From Lota lota (taxonomy: Eukaryota; Chordata; Actinopteri; Gadiformes; Lotidae), in contig JACYXH010000802.1 of NCBI GenBank assembly GCA_026745465.1, positions 3,757,758 through 3,821,757 of the forward strand: 64,000 nt of DNA. The letters run 5' to 3'. The position numbers and the translations under genes are program-made. The stretch's first letter is position 1. The number at the start of each line of letters is the position of its first letter. Shown here one piece after another: positions 1 through 23,070 of the stretch. Under the pieces are notes generated by a model. That model ran no database searches, was not told where the DNA came from, and was given only the letters and a program-made list of their open reading frames with translations.

Positions 1-213
1 GTTCACCAACACGCCCAGAAAGAAGAGGATGATCGGGGGCACTATCATCACGCCCATGGAGTACAGCTTGTTGTACTGGGGCAGGCAGGGGCAGTTAAAG
101 TCGAAGCTGGTATACAGTTTGACGCTGACCAGCGCTAATACGATGCAGATACCGTTGGAGATAGACTCTGAGTTGGTCTGGAAATACTGTAGGACCAACT
201 TCATGCGGTCCAT
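1..213 (-). CDS. CALHM-family channel, first coding exon (partial, CALHM1/CALHM3 type)
   Basis: The reverse strand reads 71 codons from an ATG at 213 to the window edge, without a stop. The protein opens MDRMKLVLQYFQTNSES and holds FDFNCPCLPQYN followed by a hydrophobic stretch ending LFFLGVLVN. The CPC motif after 'FDFN', the upstream 'NGIC' helix and the PP in the second hydrophobic segment are the hallmark N-terminus of calcium homeostasis modulator channels: large-pore, voltage- and calcium-gated plasma-membrane channels, which with CALHM1 and CALHM3 release ATP in taste cells. The segment 'VSVKLYTSFDFNCPCL' reads closer to remembered CALHM3 than CALHM1, but 71 residues cannot settle the paralogue. 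The rest of the gene lies left of the window. It shares strand with HELLS, whose stop is about 1.4 kb upstream of this start. Confidence 0.88.
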   Translation of the reverse strand, partial: MDRMKLVLQYFQTNSESISNGICIVLALVSVKLYTSFDFNCPCLPQYNKLYSMGVMIVPPIILFFLGVLVN

Positions 214-1168
214 GATGGCCACCTGGATTCTACCATATTAAGCGGAAAACGGGAGTAATTAATTATTCTCTTGACGAAGTGTTTCAACTTTCAGAAATTT
301 AATAATTATTTCAGGAACATTGTTTTCATTTTGGCCACAAGACTGACAACATATGTAGCCTACTTTGCAATGTAGGCCTAGAGATCAGATGTAGGTCTAC
401 TTTATAAAACCAAGACTTAAAATTTGGTTGACAGCATAAAGTAGAACTACAGGTCAGACAGCCTAACAGTGGAATTAAATCGGAATCAAACTACAAACCT
501 TTATATGAAATATCTCTAACGCACCTGTATTTCAATCTATTAACACTTACGGTTTAATAATTGCAAATGACAAGACAAAGTAAAATCTTACGTAGCCTAC
601 CTGTGTGCTCATACGCAGCTGGAATCCGAGCGTTTGTACCACCAGTCAGTAAACAAATCACAGGAGTCAGACAATGAGACTGCCCACTGACCACACCCCG
701 GGCCCAGCCCTGCCCTCAGACTTTGCAGAGGTCTGTGTGTGTGTTCTGGGGAGATGCTTCGAAAACAAGTCAGCAAAGGTTGCCCACAAGGGAAACGTGA
801 AATTTACCAACCTAGCTAAAACGCGTTACAAAAAAAAAATCACTTCACTATTACTCAAAGAATATATATTGAAATCATTGGCATATTGATGATGGCATCA
901 AGTGTTACAAGCAATTAAAGTTGAGATAGCATTAAAAGGTTCAGAAGATAATTCTCCAATCGCACCCTGCACCTCAATGATGACACCAGCATATTGAACA
1001 AGTTGTATATTTTAGATATGATTTATTGACATTTTTGTATAAAAAAAAAGAAAAGAAACAAGGATAAAAGATCAAGTCGTATGTTCCAAGTTTGCTTTGG
1101 GGCCATGAAAGTGCTTTAACCAAAATGACTTGCTTGGTCTTGGAATGGGCAGAGAACGCCACTCAACT

Positions 1169-1357
<189 letters not shown>

Positions 1358-1578
1358 TGAGCAGAAATACGCTCTTTTACGTTCAGTCACAGGAGAACAA
1401 GAAGAAAAAGCTACCACAGGTCAATAGCAAGACCAACAGTAGTTTTTCCTGCTTAAAAATGCCAACCAACAGTAGTTTTAGAACATTAATACAGAGTTTT
1501 CACTGGACACACAAACACCAGCTTTATACCTTTTCAATCACAAACAGTTTAAAGTGAATTTTTTTGCTGAAGTCTCCC

Positions 1579-12064
<10,486 letters not shown>

Positions 12065-12581
12065 TGCGGTGCCAAGGGGCCCCTCCGACTCGTCCGGTTT
12101 GGGACACTGGGGGGACACACTCCGAGTTCCTTCCTTTGTACTGAAGAAGTTCACATTAAAAAACAAACAAGAAGTTGTTGAGAAAAGTGTGCTACCTTTT
12201 TGGTTAGCCCACCACGTTTTAACAGCATGTTAAGACTAGCCGGGTTGCAAGCAAAATACTGACCAGGTCACAGCTGCCATTTGTCAATGAGAAGAAGGAG
12301 ACCGGTAGAAAAGTCAAATTATCGTTTTGTCTTTTGAATGATGAATAGGAAAACAAAGACTGTAAATTAGCTCCTTGACCAAGGAACTACCAAAGAATGG
12401 TTATTGCGTGCCGGGTGAAAACGACGAGTTTAAAAAAGGATGCTTAACATTGTACAACAAGACAAAATATATTTTTTAAGTAGTATTTTCTAAAAGCGAA
12501 TTATAAATTGCTAACTGCAAAGATACAGCAGCACAACTTGCTCTCTCCTCGCCAACAGTCGAATGGGAGGGCCAAGTTGGG

Positions 12582-12590
12582 TTTCGCGCC
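12582..12590. promoter_or_regulatory. E2F-type site TTTCGCGCC
   Basis: Perfect match to the E2F core TTTSGCGC, about 520 bp upstream of the HELLS start codon. Confidence 0.55.
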
Positions 12591-12813
12591 GATAAAGAAG
12601 AAACCAAATAACATTAGTAGGGGTTTCCATCAATTTGTTTTTTTAAATGAACCTAGTTATTTTTGATTAGCCACCAACTGCTTGGTAGAAAGGAAATCGT
12701 AATATCGTAGACTATATTTTTAAATGGGAAAAATATGATTAAATGTATCTAAAAATGAAACAAAGTTTACATAATAAACAAGCGTAACCCGCGCGTTTGT
12801 GACATTCTCAATA

Positions 12814-12824
12814 TTTCCCGCGAA
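12814..12824. promoter_or_regulatory. E2F-type site TTTCCCGCGAA
   Basis: Near-palindromic E2F consensus, about 750 bp upstream of the HELLS start codon. With the site at 12582 it makes a pair. Confidence 0.55.
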
Positions 12825-13596
12825 CTATTTACAAGACCGAAACATATGAATGTGCAGGTCGTGCGTGATCAACTAAGCTATATTTGTATAGTCTTGTTAT
12901 GTTATCAAATACATTAGATTAATGGACTATTATTGCTTGCAGGATTAACGTTTTTGTTGGGGTTGCACTATCACGTGGCCGTGCATTAAAGGGCCTGTTT
13001 TATTGTTTATGCTGTACACCACAAGGTAGAGCTATTGAGCAACGGCTAATGCCCGTCGATCAGTCCAGTTCTTAAACTGTACATCCATGGGCCTATCCAA
13101 TATTCTTTTTTTTTCGGTTTGGGATCAGAGTCAAGGGTAGTCCAGGTCCAATCACTGCAGACAATCATGAGAGTTATTGAGTTTACTCTGAACTTACAGT
13201 ACTGATAACAAACAGGTAAATGTTGAATCACATTGTGCCAGATCATTTTAATCTCAACATAGATATTTATATTATGTTACAATGTCCTTTTCTGTCCGTC
13301 AGCCTGTAAGTCTGTATACCTGCCTGATGGTCTGTCTGTCAGTTTGTCTACCTGCCTGTCTGTCTGTATACCAGCCTGTCAAACTGCAAGTCTGTCCACC
13401 TGCCTTTATGTCTCTCTATAAGTCTGTCTGTATGTCTACTTATCTGGCTGTCTGTGGCTGCCCCATGTGTCTCTCAGTCCCACTCTTCCTCCCACACCAC
13501 TAAACCGTCGCGAATGCAGTCGTTTTGTTTCAACAAATGACCCGAGACAGTGGCCAGATTGTTTCTCATGGGGAAATCGCCTGAACACACCAGCTA

Positions 13597-13668
13597 ACAA
13601 TGTAGCTACAGATAGCTTCCCAGCAGCTTTGTTAGCAGCGCTAGGATAGCTATCTGTAGCTACATTGT
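13597..13668. repeat. Stem-loop with 21-bp perfect arms
   Basis: Arms 13597-13617 and 13648-13668 (core TGTAGCTACAGATAGCT) are exact reverse complements around a 30-nt loop. The geometry is hairpin-RNA-like, but it could equally be a transposon remnant. Confidence 0.7.
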
Positions 13669-14048
13669 CAGCAGCCCACTTTGTGCAACAAAGGCCAACT
13701 GTAACCACTGTTGACTTCACAAAGACCCTTGCCTTGGCACCCATCTTTAATATTTTGCTTTTGCACATGCACACACACGCACGCACGCACTCAGGCCCAA
13801 ATCAAAGCCTGTCTCGTGTTAAAAGTTCTGGTCCTGAAGTAAAAGGCAGTGTTGGCTTTGAAGACTCATGCCCAAGGCGAGAGTCTGGGGTCTCTTAGGA
13901 TATTCCCCCTAAAAGGAAATCGGAGTGTGTGCCTGAATGTCTGTGTTGTTTGTATGTAGTGTGTGTCCATGCACATGTTGCCAAACAACTGTGTAAGTCT
14001 GCAGATTTGTTTCAATGTGTAGATGTCCATAATATATGTCTTATAGTA

Positions 14049-14050
<2 letters not shown>

Positions 14051-14109
<59 letters not shown>

Positions 14110-14122
14110 TGTGTGTGTGTGT
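14051..14122. repeat. (GT)n microsatellite
   Basis: About 35 GT units with one CT interruption near 14109. Confidence 0.95.
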
Positions 14123-16225
14123 TCTGAACACATTGCCTGTGTTATCCCTTCATGTACCATTTGTGCCACTGCACCGCTACTCTTTTATACAAGCCAGTTC
14201 AGCTTCCAGCTGCAAAGACATATAGTTACTAAACACTGCAGCCTCTAACACTAAACACATCTTATTCTAGTGAGTTAAATCACATCAACTTTAATCTGGC
14301 CCATTTGCTTTCCCTTTGACATCCGTGTGTCATGTGCACATACACACACACACCCCACGCATGCATGCACAAATGCACACGGGCGCGCACAGACACACAC
14401 TCACATTCTCAAACACACACACACACATTGACGTCTGTCTAGTAAGAACATATTTTATGAGTGAATCTAGTTTATACTAGACCACACATAAACAACTAGA
14501 TGGTCACAAGGCTTACATTAAGTATACAGGCCTACTCACTAAGACATTGTGTGTATGTGGGTGTGTGTGTATGTGTCTGTGTATCTGTGTACGTGTATGT
14601 ATGTGTACATGTGTGTGTGGCTGTTTGAAGAAATGTGTGCATGTGTATGTATGTGCTTGTGTGTGTGTCTGTCTGTCCAAGTGTGTGTGTCTATGTGTTT
14701 GTGTGTTGGTTTAGTATGGTGAGGATCTTACCTGCCCTTTTAACTGCTAGTCAAAAAAAAGTTGAAATGGAAATAAAAAAGTGTGCTTTGAAAACGTAAT
14801 AAAATATAATGCTCATTAAAAGAGCTTAACAACTGATGACGTGCATTTATTAGGGTTGCATTTCCAGTAAAGATTCCACTAATATTGGCTGTTGTACATA
14901 TTAGGAGTTTTTAACAACATTTGATGTACAAACATTTAACATAGGGGCCAATAGTGTAACAATAATGTTTCTACCATTACCATTTATGGGGAAAATGAAG
15001 GAGCTTAGGGTGTGATTGTTTCTGTTGCTAAATTATCAACATAAATTATTGTACTGGTATGTGTTTCTGCGTTCTTCAGTCGTCCTTGGAACTGAGATAG
15101 TTCATCTCAAGGGTTTTCTTCAAATATTTTCTCTGAGGCATCATAATCCGTATTTGGCACAAGTTGATAGTCAAATATGTATTATTATCGTAATTTGATA
15201 TGTCTTTTAACAAAACCACTATTGTGTGGTATTAGTCAAGCAATATGTATCATGAATTAGCTCCTCTTTTAGGATATTGTGACCCAAAATAATCCCTGTG
15301 TATTAACTCTGACTTTCTTTACCATGAATTAGTTATTAGTAATGAAGACTTTGTCCACCCTGTGTTGGTACTAGTTAGCGCCTCTTGCTCAAGGTTGATT
15401 AGGCTATGGACATTGTGAATCTAACAAAATTCCTCACTGGTTATAACTGGTGATCACGAGGCTTGTATCTGAACACAAATACAAGGATACAAAGCATGTA
15501 GCCCTCTTTCCTCTGTCTCAATCGTCACTTTGCACAGTCACACAGAAAGCATTCCATCAGATTTTTTCCTTTCAATCCGTGACAGGGCGGGCCAAAAAGA
15601 GGACGAACTGTCAAAATAACAGCAAAGTAAATTGAAATAAAAATTGGGTTTCATTTTTTCCAGTCCAGTACAAAAGGTTAGCCAAACATTCATTCCAAAT
15701 GTGAACTTTAAATTGTTATTGGGATTGGGATTGAAATCACAATTGAAAATAAAATTAAGTTAGAGAAAAATAAATAAAGAAACCAAAAATCAATCATGAT
15801 TGTAAATTAAATTCCGTGGAAGAAGAACAAGAAAAAACAATCACCCTTTTGCTTGCACAATCAATCAATCAATCAATTACATTTGACTCTTAACGAGAAG
15901 CTACTTGTCCTGGAACTGGACACATCAAGGGGCTGTCTGCGCTCCCTCCTCCAGGCTAGCTTGGCTCCCCACCTGCCCTCTGATCTGGGTATAAGTACAT
16001 AAGTATAGCTCTACTGTGTCGTCACAGCCCAAAAAGAGATAAAATAACAGAGCTCAAGGTTGATGTGGCCGTACCGAGGTAAGCAGAGGTGTCGGTACAT
16101 GCTGCTATCTTAATGATGGGACAAAACAGCAACAGATCAGCTTTGAAAATGTCAATTGATTCACTTGAAACATACTTCAGTTGATTGCTGTCGACTACAA
16201 CTGTTCCCAACTGTTTAGTAGGGAG

Positions 16226-16238
16226 AGGTCAGAGGTCA
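16226..16238 (+). promoter_or_regulatory. Perfect DR1 nuclear-receptor motif
   Basis: AGGTCA-G-AGGTCA followed by AAG: consensus for HNF4 or PPAR/RXR-type dimers. Intergenic; function unknown. Confidence 0.35.
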
Positions 16239-17719
16239 AAGCTGTGTTTGAGTCTCTAGGGTTGTGTCGCTAACTTTTAACAAGGTGAGTACACACTAAG
16301 AATGACAACAATACATTTCACAATGTTTGCTAACCGCTTAAGTTAAAACAGTAACAGCATACAATTTTCATCAAGGCCACACGTTTAAAGAGAATTATTG
16401 TGTTTCAAAGTGCTTCAAACATTGCTATTCTCTGGGTGCCGCTGGCATGGAGATGATGATTATCAACATCATTGAGAAGGTATAATATGACAATGTTTAT
16501 CAGGAAACAGGTTGAATTAACTGGCTGAGCTACAGTCATGTGAACCGGACCCGTGCTGCCACACAGCTTGAAGAGGGAGTTACCCAGGACTCCTGTCAGG
16601 AAACACAGGCAAATCAATAAAACAATAGTCTGTAACAAGCTCTGGAAGATCTCCAGCCATGATTATTATCTGCACTGGAAATCATAGACATCGGACCAAC
16701 AATGGAAGTAAACCGTTACTCTCGTCTTGTTACAGTTCTATTGTAACCCTGGTATTGTTAACAGGATCTCGGATCAGATTCCATCTGCAAGACGTATCTA
16801 ACCCAACACATCCCTCCTACTCCAGATGTTCTCAGATTAGCAACTCAAAGGAGAATCGAGTGGATCTTCTCCACAGCATGTTTACACATGCAAGGGGGCT
16901 GACTCAGCAGGGATGAGGATTCCTGAAGTCAACCTGCACATGCGTCTGGTTGAGTTCAGCAACCATAGTCTTGCATCTGTTACGGTCATGGTTGTTCCTT
17001 CCATGGTTGTAGGCTATGATGGTTTCCAGATAATGCAACTGCTTAACTAATAATGTATGTAAACCATGGTGCAATGTATTAAATACAACGATACAAACAA
17101 AGAGACTAAATGAAAATGCAAGCTACATATATGGAAGCAGAACAAAGACATCAAATATTCAGGAGTTAAGGTGAAATATACTGACACAAGAATGAAGTTG
17201 GTAAGCTTTTGTACCGATTTATTTCTCTCCAGATTCTGCTTAAAATATCTTCATTTCATAAATGTCATTCTGTAGTTCAAAACAAGAAGCTCTTCTCCAA
17301 CTTTTACCTGCCCAAGGGGTCTCTGTGACACATCTATGCTAAATTGTGTGTTTATACTGGGGGGGAAACGAAGTGGTACATAATGATAAATAATGAACAA
17401 AAACGTTTTTGGAGATATTGGTCCAGAAATGCCGTAATGCTATAAGATAATTCATCTGACATTATCGAAAACACCATTACGAGGTTAAGAAAGTCTCAAG
17501 TATGTGGGGAGTTACCTAAGCACTTTTTTTCCTGAAAAGGTAAATTAATTAGTTGAGTCATTTCTTATCATATTCATATACAGATTATTTCAGCAGAAAT
17601 TATGGCAGCCAAATGTTAAATCAAGGCCACAGGTTTGGGTTCACCCAGACGTTGAGGCTAGATCAAAACACGAACAGAGCATTTATGTAAGAGGGGAGTT
17701 AAGGAGCTACACTTTAGGC

Positions 17720-17803
17720 AACATGGTTTTAATACCAGAGGGTTTGTGTGAATACGACTGGAAAGTCGTATTCACACAAACCTTCTGGTATGAAAACTAT
17801 GTT
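17720..17803. repeat. Near-perfect 84-bp palindrome (40-bp arms, 4-nt loop)
   Basis: Left arm 17720-17759 and right arm 17764-17803 pair along 40 bp with only 3 mismatches around the loop GGAA. The core is GTTTGTGTGAATACGACT. The arms contain no simple repeat. Such a tight palindrome is usually deleted quickly, so it is likely recent or maintained. Confidence 0.9.
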
Positions 17804-18630
17804 GACAAAGTGGAAGGAAGGCAAATACACCGTATGACGCAAGACTTTGTGGACAGGCTAAAAGTTGTCATGAATGACATATTTTATCTCATCGTCCTGG
17901 TGGTAGGCCTATTGTAACACACCTTTTAGCTGATATCTTCCACAACTAACAGAAAACATTTGCCAACCACTATATTTCCATTGCTACTTCATTGACTATA
18001 AACACTATTGGTGTTCCTTCCTGCCAAACTCTTACAGTTGCAGGAGTTACATGGTGGATCACAGTAAGGTATGAAATATGATTTAATAATTTAGCAGACG
18101 AGTTTATCGATTGTGACTGTCTCACAGTGACTTTTATTTAGATAGATGTCATTAATGTGCAGGTAGGGCACAGTAATGAATATATTGCTCAAGGATGCCT
18201 ACAGGTAGATTGTGGATACTGGGTTTCGAAACCAGAACCTTATTGCATTTTGTAATGTTTCTGTCTTTGCGAATAGAAAGACGTTAAAAGGGATGTGTTT
18301 GAACCCACTACAGTGAGTCACAGTAATACAATAGTAATACGATTAAGTTGAAAGGAGTCATTGTGCCATTCATAACTGTGACTCTTAGGGGGATATTTCA
18401 TCATCATCTGTGCCTACTGTTTTTTCTTTTTTAAATATATCAGTCGTATCAAAACCACACATTCTGTCACCAGGTCCAAGGAGAGTTCACACACACCTGA
18501 TACTGTATTTTTTGCCTTAGCAAATCCACCCCCCACACATACACACACTGTCATCGCAGGGGGCCCACATGAAGCCCGGTTTATCAAAAACAGACCACAT
18601 GTCTTACCATATGACACTGTAAATTGAGTT
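17804..18630. other. Intergenic with degenerate SINE
   Basis: About 18090-18240 resembles a minus-orientation tRNA-derived SINE (tail-like 'TAGCAGACGAGTTTATC', B-box reverse 'GGGTTTCGAAACCAG'). Nothing else supported. Confidence 0.5.
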
Positions 18631-18631
18631 A

Positions 18632-19165
18632 GTGGAGGGGAGGTCATCGAACACCCCTCCCCAACCACGAAGCCTCCTACTCCCACCTCCGTCTCGTCCT
18701 CTAACCTATTCGTGCCCTTACCTCCATTCACCTCCTCCAAACTCCTTTTTTTCAACCAACCTCCTTCTCATTCGCCAACCACCTCCTCATCCCCTAACCT
18801 CTTACTTCCCCCCCAAACATCCTCCCACCTCCTCTTTGTCCCCCAACCTTCTCCTACTATCTCCTCCTCATCCCCTAATCTCCTCGTCCCACCATCACCT
18901 CCTTCTCCTCCCACCTATTTGAATCTCCTTCTCATTCTCCAACCTCCTCCTCCTTCAACCATCTCCTCCTCCTCCCACCTCCTTCGATCTCCTTCCTGAT
19001 CTCCAGCCTCCCTTATCCTCCCACATCCTCTTCCGCATCCTCCCCAACATTCTCTTCCTCCCACCTCCTCCTTGTCCCCCAATCTCCCTCTCCTACCTCC
19101 TCCTCGTCCCCAACCTCCTCCTCCCATTTTATCCTCCCCCAAGCTCCTCCTACTTCCCCGAACTC
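18632..19165. repeat. Pyrimidine-rich, G-depleted tract (~530 bp)
   Basis: Plus strand is almost entirely C/T/A, with repeated CCTCCTC and 'CATCCCCTAACCTC'-like blocks: a degenerate minisatellite with extreme strand asymmetry. Reading frames across it (Pro/Ser/Leu) are artefacts. Confidence 0.9.
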
Positions 19166-19739
19166 TTCTTTATTACCTGCTGACCTACTTTCTCCAACGT
19201 CCCGATCATAGCAGAGTCATGTCGTCACCTTGAATGTGATGAGCTGTCCTAGTTCATTGTTCTCTGTTCAAACTGTAGAGCTCCATTTTTTTACCATATC
19301 CTTTTTTACAATCTCTTCCGATTACTAGTCTTCAAGCATTTCAAATCCACCAACTGGTTTGGTAGTTTATTTTAACTATGTATCACCACCTGTTCTCTTC
19401 GAATGAACAATGCATTCCTTGTGCTAAACTATATTAGCATATTAGCTGAGAATAGCTGACCTCTGCACCACTAAAGACAAGTGAACTAGCATAGAGAGAA
19501 TAGCATTTACCTATAATCTGTAAGACCTATAACATACCGCCATTAGATTGCCATTAAGAAAGGGTGTGTTTTCGTACCGGTATACTTTTAGTAAGCACTT
19601 AAAGCCCAAAACACATGGCCATGTAATGTTTCAGAATATTTGAGTCAAAAATAGACTATAGTTATAATTGAAACGAGTGAAAAGATACAGCCCGCTACAT
19701 TCTCCCTGTTCTTTGCTACATTATAACAATATAATTCTA
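19166..19739. other. Intergenic, no feature seen
   Basis: AT-leaning unique sequence; no exon or repeat recognised. Confidence 0.6.
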
Positions 19740-20180
19740 GTTCTTGTCTATGTCGCGCTACAAAGATGAGGCGAAATTCGCGCTCCATATGCTTTGGGCT
19801 TGACGCGCCGGCCCCACCAAAAGCGTGGTCTGCGTTTGGCAACACCTCTCATTCATTTTTGCGTGGGGCCAGGGATTGTGGGAAGTCTCCCGTGCGGGGG
19901 ATTGCGGCGCGTTGAAGGGGCGGGACAAAAGTTGAATTTCTGTTAACTTTATGCAAATGAGCGCGTGGTGCAGTGCGCGTTCGGCCATGCGAATCGACAA
20001 TCGACATTCAATGAGTACCCCACGCGATAACGCGTCCAATACAAAGTGAATGGGAGGTGCGCGTTTGGCGGGGTAAGTATAGCAGCTCTCATTGATGAGA
20101 GTGGGAGCGTTTCCTTACGGCTCGACGTGATGCGACGCTTGCGTGCCCGGTCTAGCACTTCAACGTTAAAGGTGCTCCAC
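19740..20180. other. CpG-rich patch
   Basis: About 440 bp dense in CG dinucleotides (GCGCG, CGCGTT, CGCGATAACGCG), contrasting with CpG-poor flanks. It includes a POU octamer ATGCAAAT near 19951 and GGGGCGGG near 19918. Either a CpG-island promoter/regulatory element or a CpG-rich DNA-transposon fragment. No exon attached. Confidence 0.5.
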
Positions 20181-20732
20181 AGGGCAAGTCACAAAACAAT
20201 TATTTATACATTACAAACAATCAATATACAAAGAATTGTCATAATCTGGGAAATTGGTGAGTGGACGTTAGCGTATGCTATCGAGAATTGAAGCTCGGGG
20301 ATTATTTTTGCTTGGAAAGATCCATCGGACGCACCATGGCAGCATTTCCCGTCTCATGAGACGCGATGCTGATGGCTCCAACCGAGCCGAGGTTTTATGA
20401 TGCTAGCATTCCAGGGCTGGCCTAATACTCACAATGACGACTAGATCCCGTGCAAACACAGTGTAAACAAAGCAGCAAGTGGACCGCAATCAGGCCTAAT
20501 GGAAAACAAATAATATTATGAAAACGTCCGCGATGACTGTTCACAACTAGGGAGGAAGAAGCGAGGGTCAAAGCAAAACATTTTAACAACCCGTTGCTCC
20601 GACTTGCCTCTTACTTGCAGTAGCAAACACATTATTTTTAGTCCTCTTTCATGTGTGTTCGGTAATTGTCAGGGAGCACTCTCAGGCAAATTGCTCTTAT
20701 TTTGGTTGGCAGATAGGATCACGGATGTCCCT

Positions 20733-20837
<105 letters not shown>

Positions 20838-22665
20838 AAATAGGAAGAGGAAAACCCCAGAACAACAAACTTAAGAGTAATGAAGCCTTTGCATGTCAGC
20901 TTGCGGTCGCTGCCATCCAAGAGGTCATTTCGAGGGAGGCGTATGTGAAAATGTGAAGGTATATGTGTGTCGGGGTATTCATGTGTCTCTACGGCTGTGT
21001 GCAAATGTGCTAACTTTTGGTAGTAAGTGTTGAGTATCTGGAATGCAAAGTCTCAGCAAACAAATTCGACCTCAACACTCTGTCACGGTCTTTCATTGAA
21101 TTCTTCATAATGCCTTCATTCTCCATATTCTTCTCATTTGCTGAACACAGGAGGTTTTTAGTTGCTTAAAAAGGTTGCTTAAAAAACGGTTGTTTTTTCT
21201 CCGCATTCGTAAAAGGTGAAATCATCAACAAAAGAAGTCATGTCAAAAACAGCCGTGACTCAGGGACCAGCCGAAACTCTGACACACTTACTGATGATAT
21301 GGGCTGCTTCAAACAGGAGCTCAACCGTAAATGTGTGTGTATGTGTGTGTGAGTGTCAGTGTTTTCCAGTTGGATCCCAGGTGTACAGAGGCAGCGATAC
21401 AGACTTATTGGAATTACTGCACCTGTGTTCCTACTCCTGGGCGCCATTTGACACTTCAGCCACCAAGTATTTTACATACACACATCAATTCTAAATCCAA
21501 AGTTGAATACATACAGCAAATTCACAGGAGAAAATAAACCAGTGTGACCCAAATCACAATACACCAAAATGAGACACAAAACATGTCTGGTTGGCTGGAA
21601 GGGAATAGTGGCAATGGGCCTTATTCTTTGCTGAAACCATGACAACTGAATCAAAATCCATTCTTAATCCTACCTTGGTGGGGAAATGTAATGCAGAATT
21701 AAAAAATAATCCATTGAGATGTCATGGTTACCCCAACAATTCTAGAATGAATAAGGCCCATTAGGCCTCTTCTCACAGACATGACTTTATATACTCCCTG
21801 CCATCTGATAAAACAATAAACAACCACCACACCCACACACAACCAATAACCAATCATCTAATGAACTCCTCACACACTAAGTCCCACACGACAGGCACAG
21901 AGACGGTAAATTGAGCACACGCCAGGACAAAAGAGACAGGGGGGAGGATTCGACCAGCACAAAAACAACAAACCTCAATCACACATTGAGGGCCGTGGGG
22001 GTCGTAAGATCCAGTAAGTCTCTCCTGCACGGAGCAGAGAGCGGTGAGAGAGACAAGTTCTCTGGGAATGAAATAGCACCCCTCCCAATCCAAGCCAGAT
22101 GTTGTTTTCTATTATTATTGTATTATCAACTCTAGAGGAATTGATTCATGAGAACACAGAGGCTGTTCGCCCAGAGACACTTCGGTTTCCCTTACCGGTG
22201 GAATGGTTTCAGGTTTATTTTCCACGTGGTAATAAATTCACGGCGCAGCCAAGACACACAGTTTCCAAGTCATCTGAAAACAGGACGGTCACGGACGCCT
22301 TCTCTCTCAAGGTTCTCAGGAACACTGTAAACTCTGGAGGTTTATGAACCTCTGGTCTCTGAAGACTTTGTCTCCCAAAGAAAGCAAAAAGACCTGAAAG
22401 TCACCAATACCGTAAACAGTTCAGCCAAAAGTTCCTGTAAAAAGAAACAGCGCCCTGGATCGAAATTTATTAATCAATGTTGGGAAAACTTGGCGCGGTT
22501 TATTATTCAAATAGTGTCAAAATAATTTACCTCTGGGCTGTTGAACAGCTGTGTGCTTTCCCAATATAGGGATTCTGGTTTTAATTTAGGTTTCACTACA
22601 ACTTTGTAATAAATGTATGTATAAATTACAAGGAAGAATGATTACCAAAAGTAACATTTTGGTCC

Positions 22666-22668
<3 letters not shown>

Positions 22669-22718
<50 letters not shown>

Positions 22719-22745
22719 TGGGTGTGGGTGTGAGTGGGTGGGTGG
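22669..22745. repeat. (TG)n / TGGG-containing repeat
   Basis: About 22 TG units followed by GGTGTG variants and GGGTGGGTGG. Confidence 0.9.
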
Positions 22746-22817
22746 AGATTGTAAAAAACGAATCGGTAAAAGCGTGCACATACAGTATTAGGAATGTGAG
22801 AGCAGTTTTTACAACTG

Positions 22818-23070
22818 GGTGGGGTTAGTGTGAGTCAGGGTTAGATTCAGGGATAGAGTGTAACAGTGAATGGGTTAGGGTTATGGTTAAGGGAAAGAGT
22901 GTACTAGATGGGTTTGGGTTCAGAGAAAGGGGGTGTACGGGTTAGGGAAGGGGGTTAGATTCAGAGATAGGTTGTACCAGTGGATCAATTAGGGTTAGGG
23001 TTTAGGGGTTATATTCAGGGATAGGGTGTACCAGTGGATGGATTATGGTTGGGTTTGGTTGGTCAGATGA
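22818..23070. repeat. Degenerate GGTTAGGG-bearing minisatellite
   Basis: Four to five diverged copies of a roughly 55-bp unit, each with GGTTAGGGTT-like telomeric words, then 'ATTCAGGGATAGGGTGTACC' and 'AGTGGATGG'. Confidence 0.75.

Larger units (their letters stand above)
12141..12900 (-). promoter_or_regulatory. HELLS upstream region / probable promoter
   Basis: Sequence upstream of the first recognised HELLS exon. It contains two E2F-type sites (12582-12590, 12814-12824) and locally elevated CpG (for example 12780-12830). HELLS is an S-phase gene, and E2F control fits. The transcription start and any non-coding first exon are not determinable here. Confidence 0.5.
12901..17719. other. Intergenic, repeat-rich
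   Basis: No supported exons. It contains degenerate CTGT/CTGCC tetramer repeats (13290-13460), a stem-loop (13597-13668), GT repeats (14051-14122), a CA/GT-rich patch (14330-14710), an AATC run (15858-15880) and a perfect DR1 hormone-receptor-like motif at 16226-16238. Confidence 0.7.

Noticed and set aside
17723-17917. 64-codon ORF over the palindrome
   Set aside because: Half of it is the palindrome arms; the rest shows no recognisable protein and no splice context.
18632-19142. Pro/Ser/Leu-rich ORFs near 95 codons
   Set aside because: Pyrimidine minisatellite, open by lack of G.
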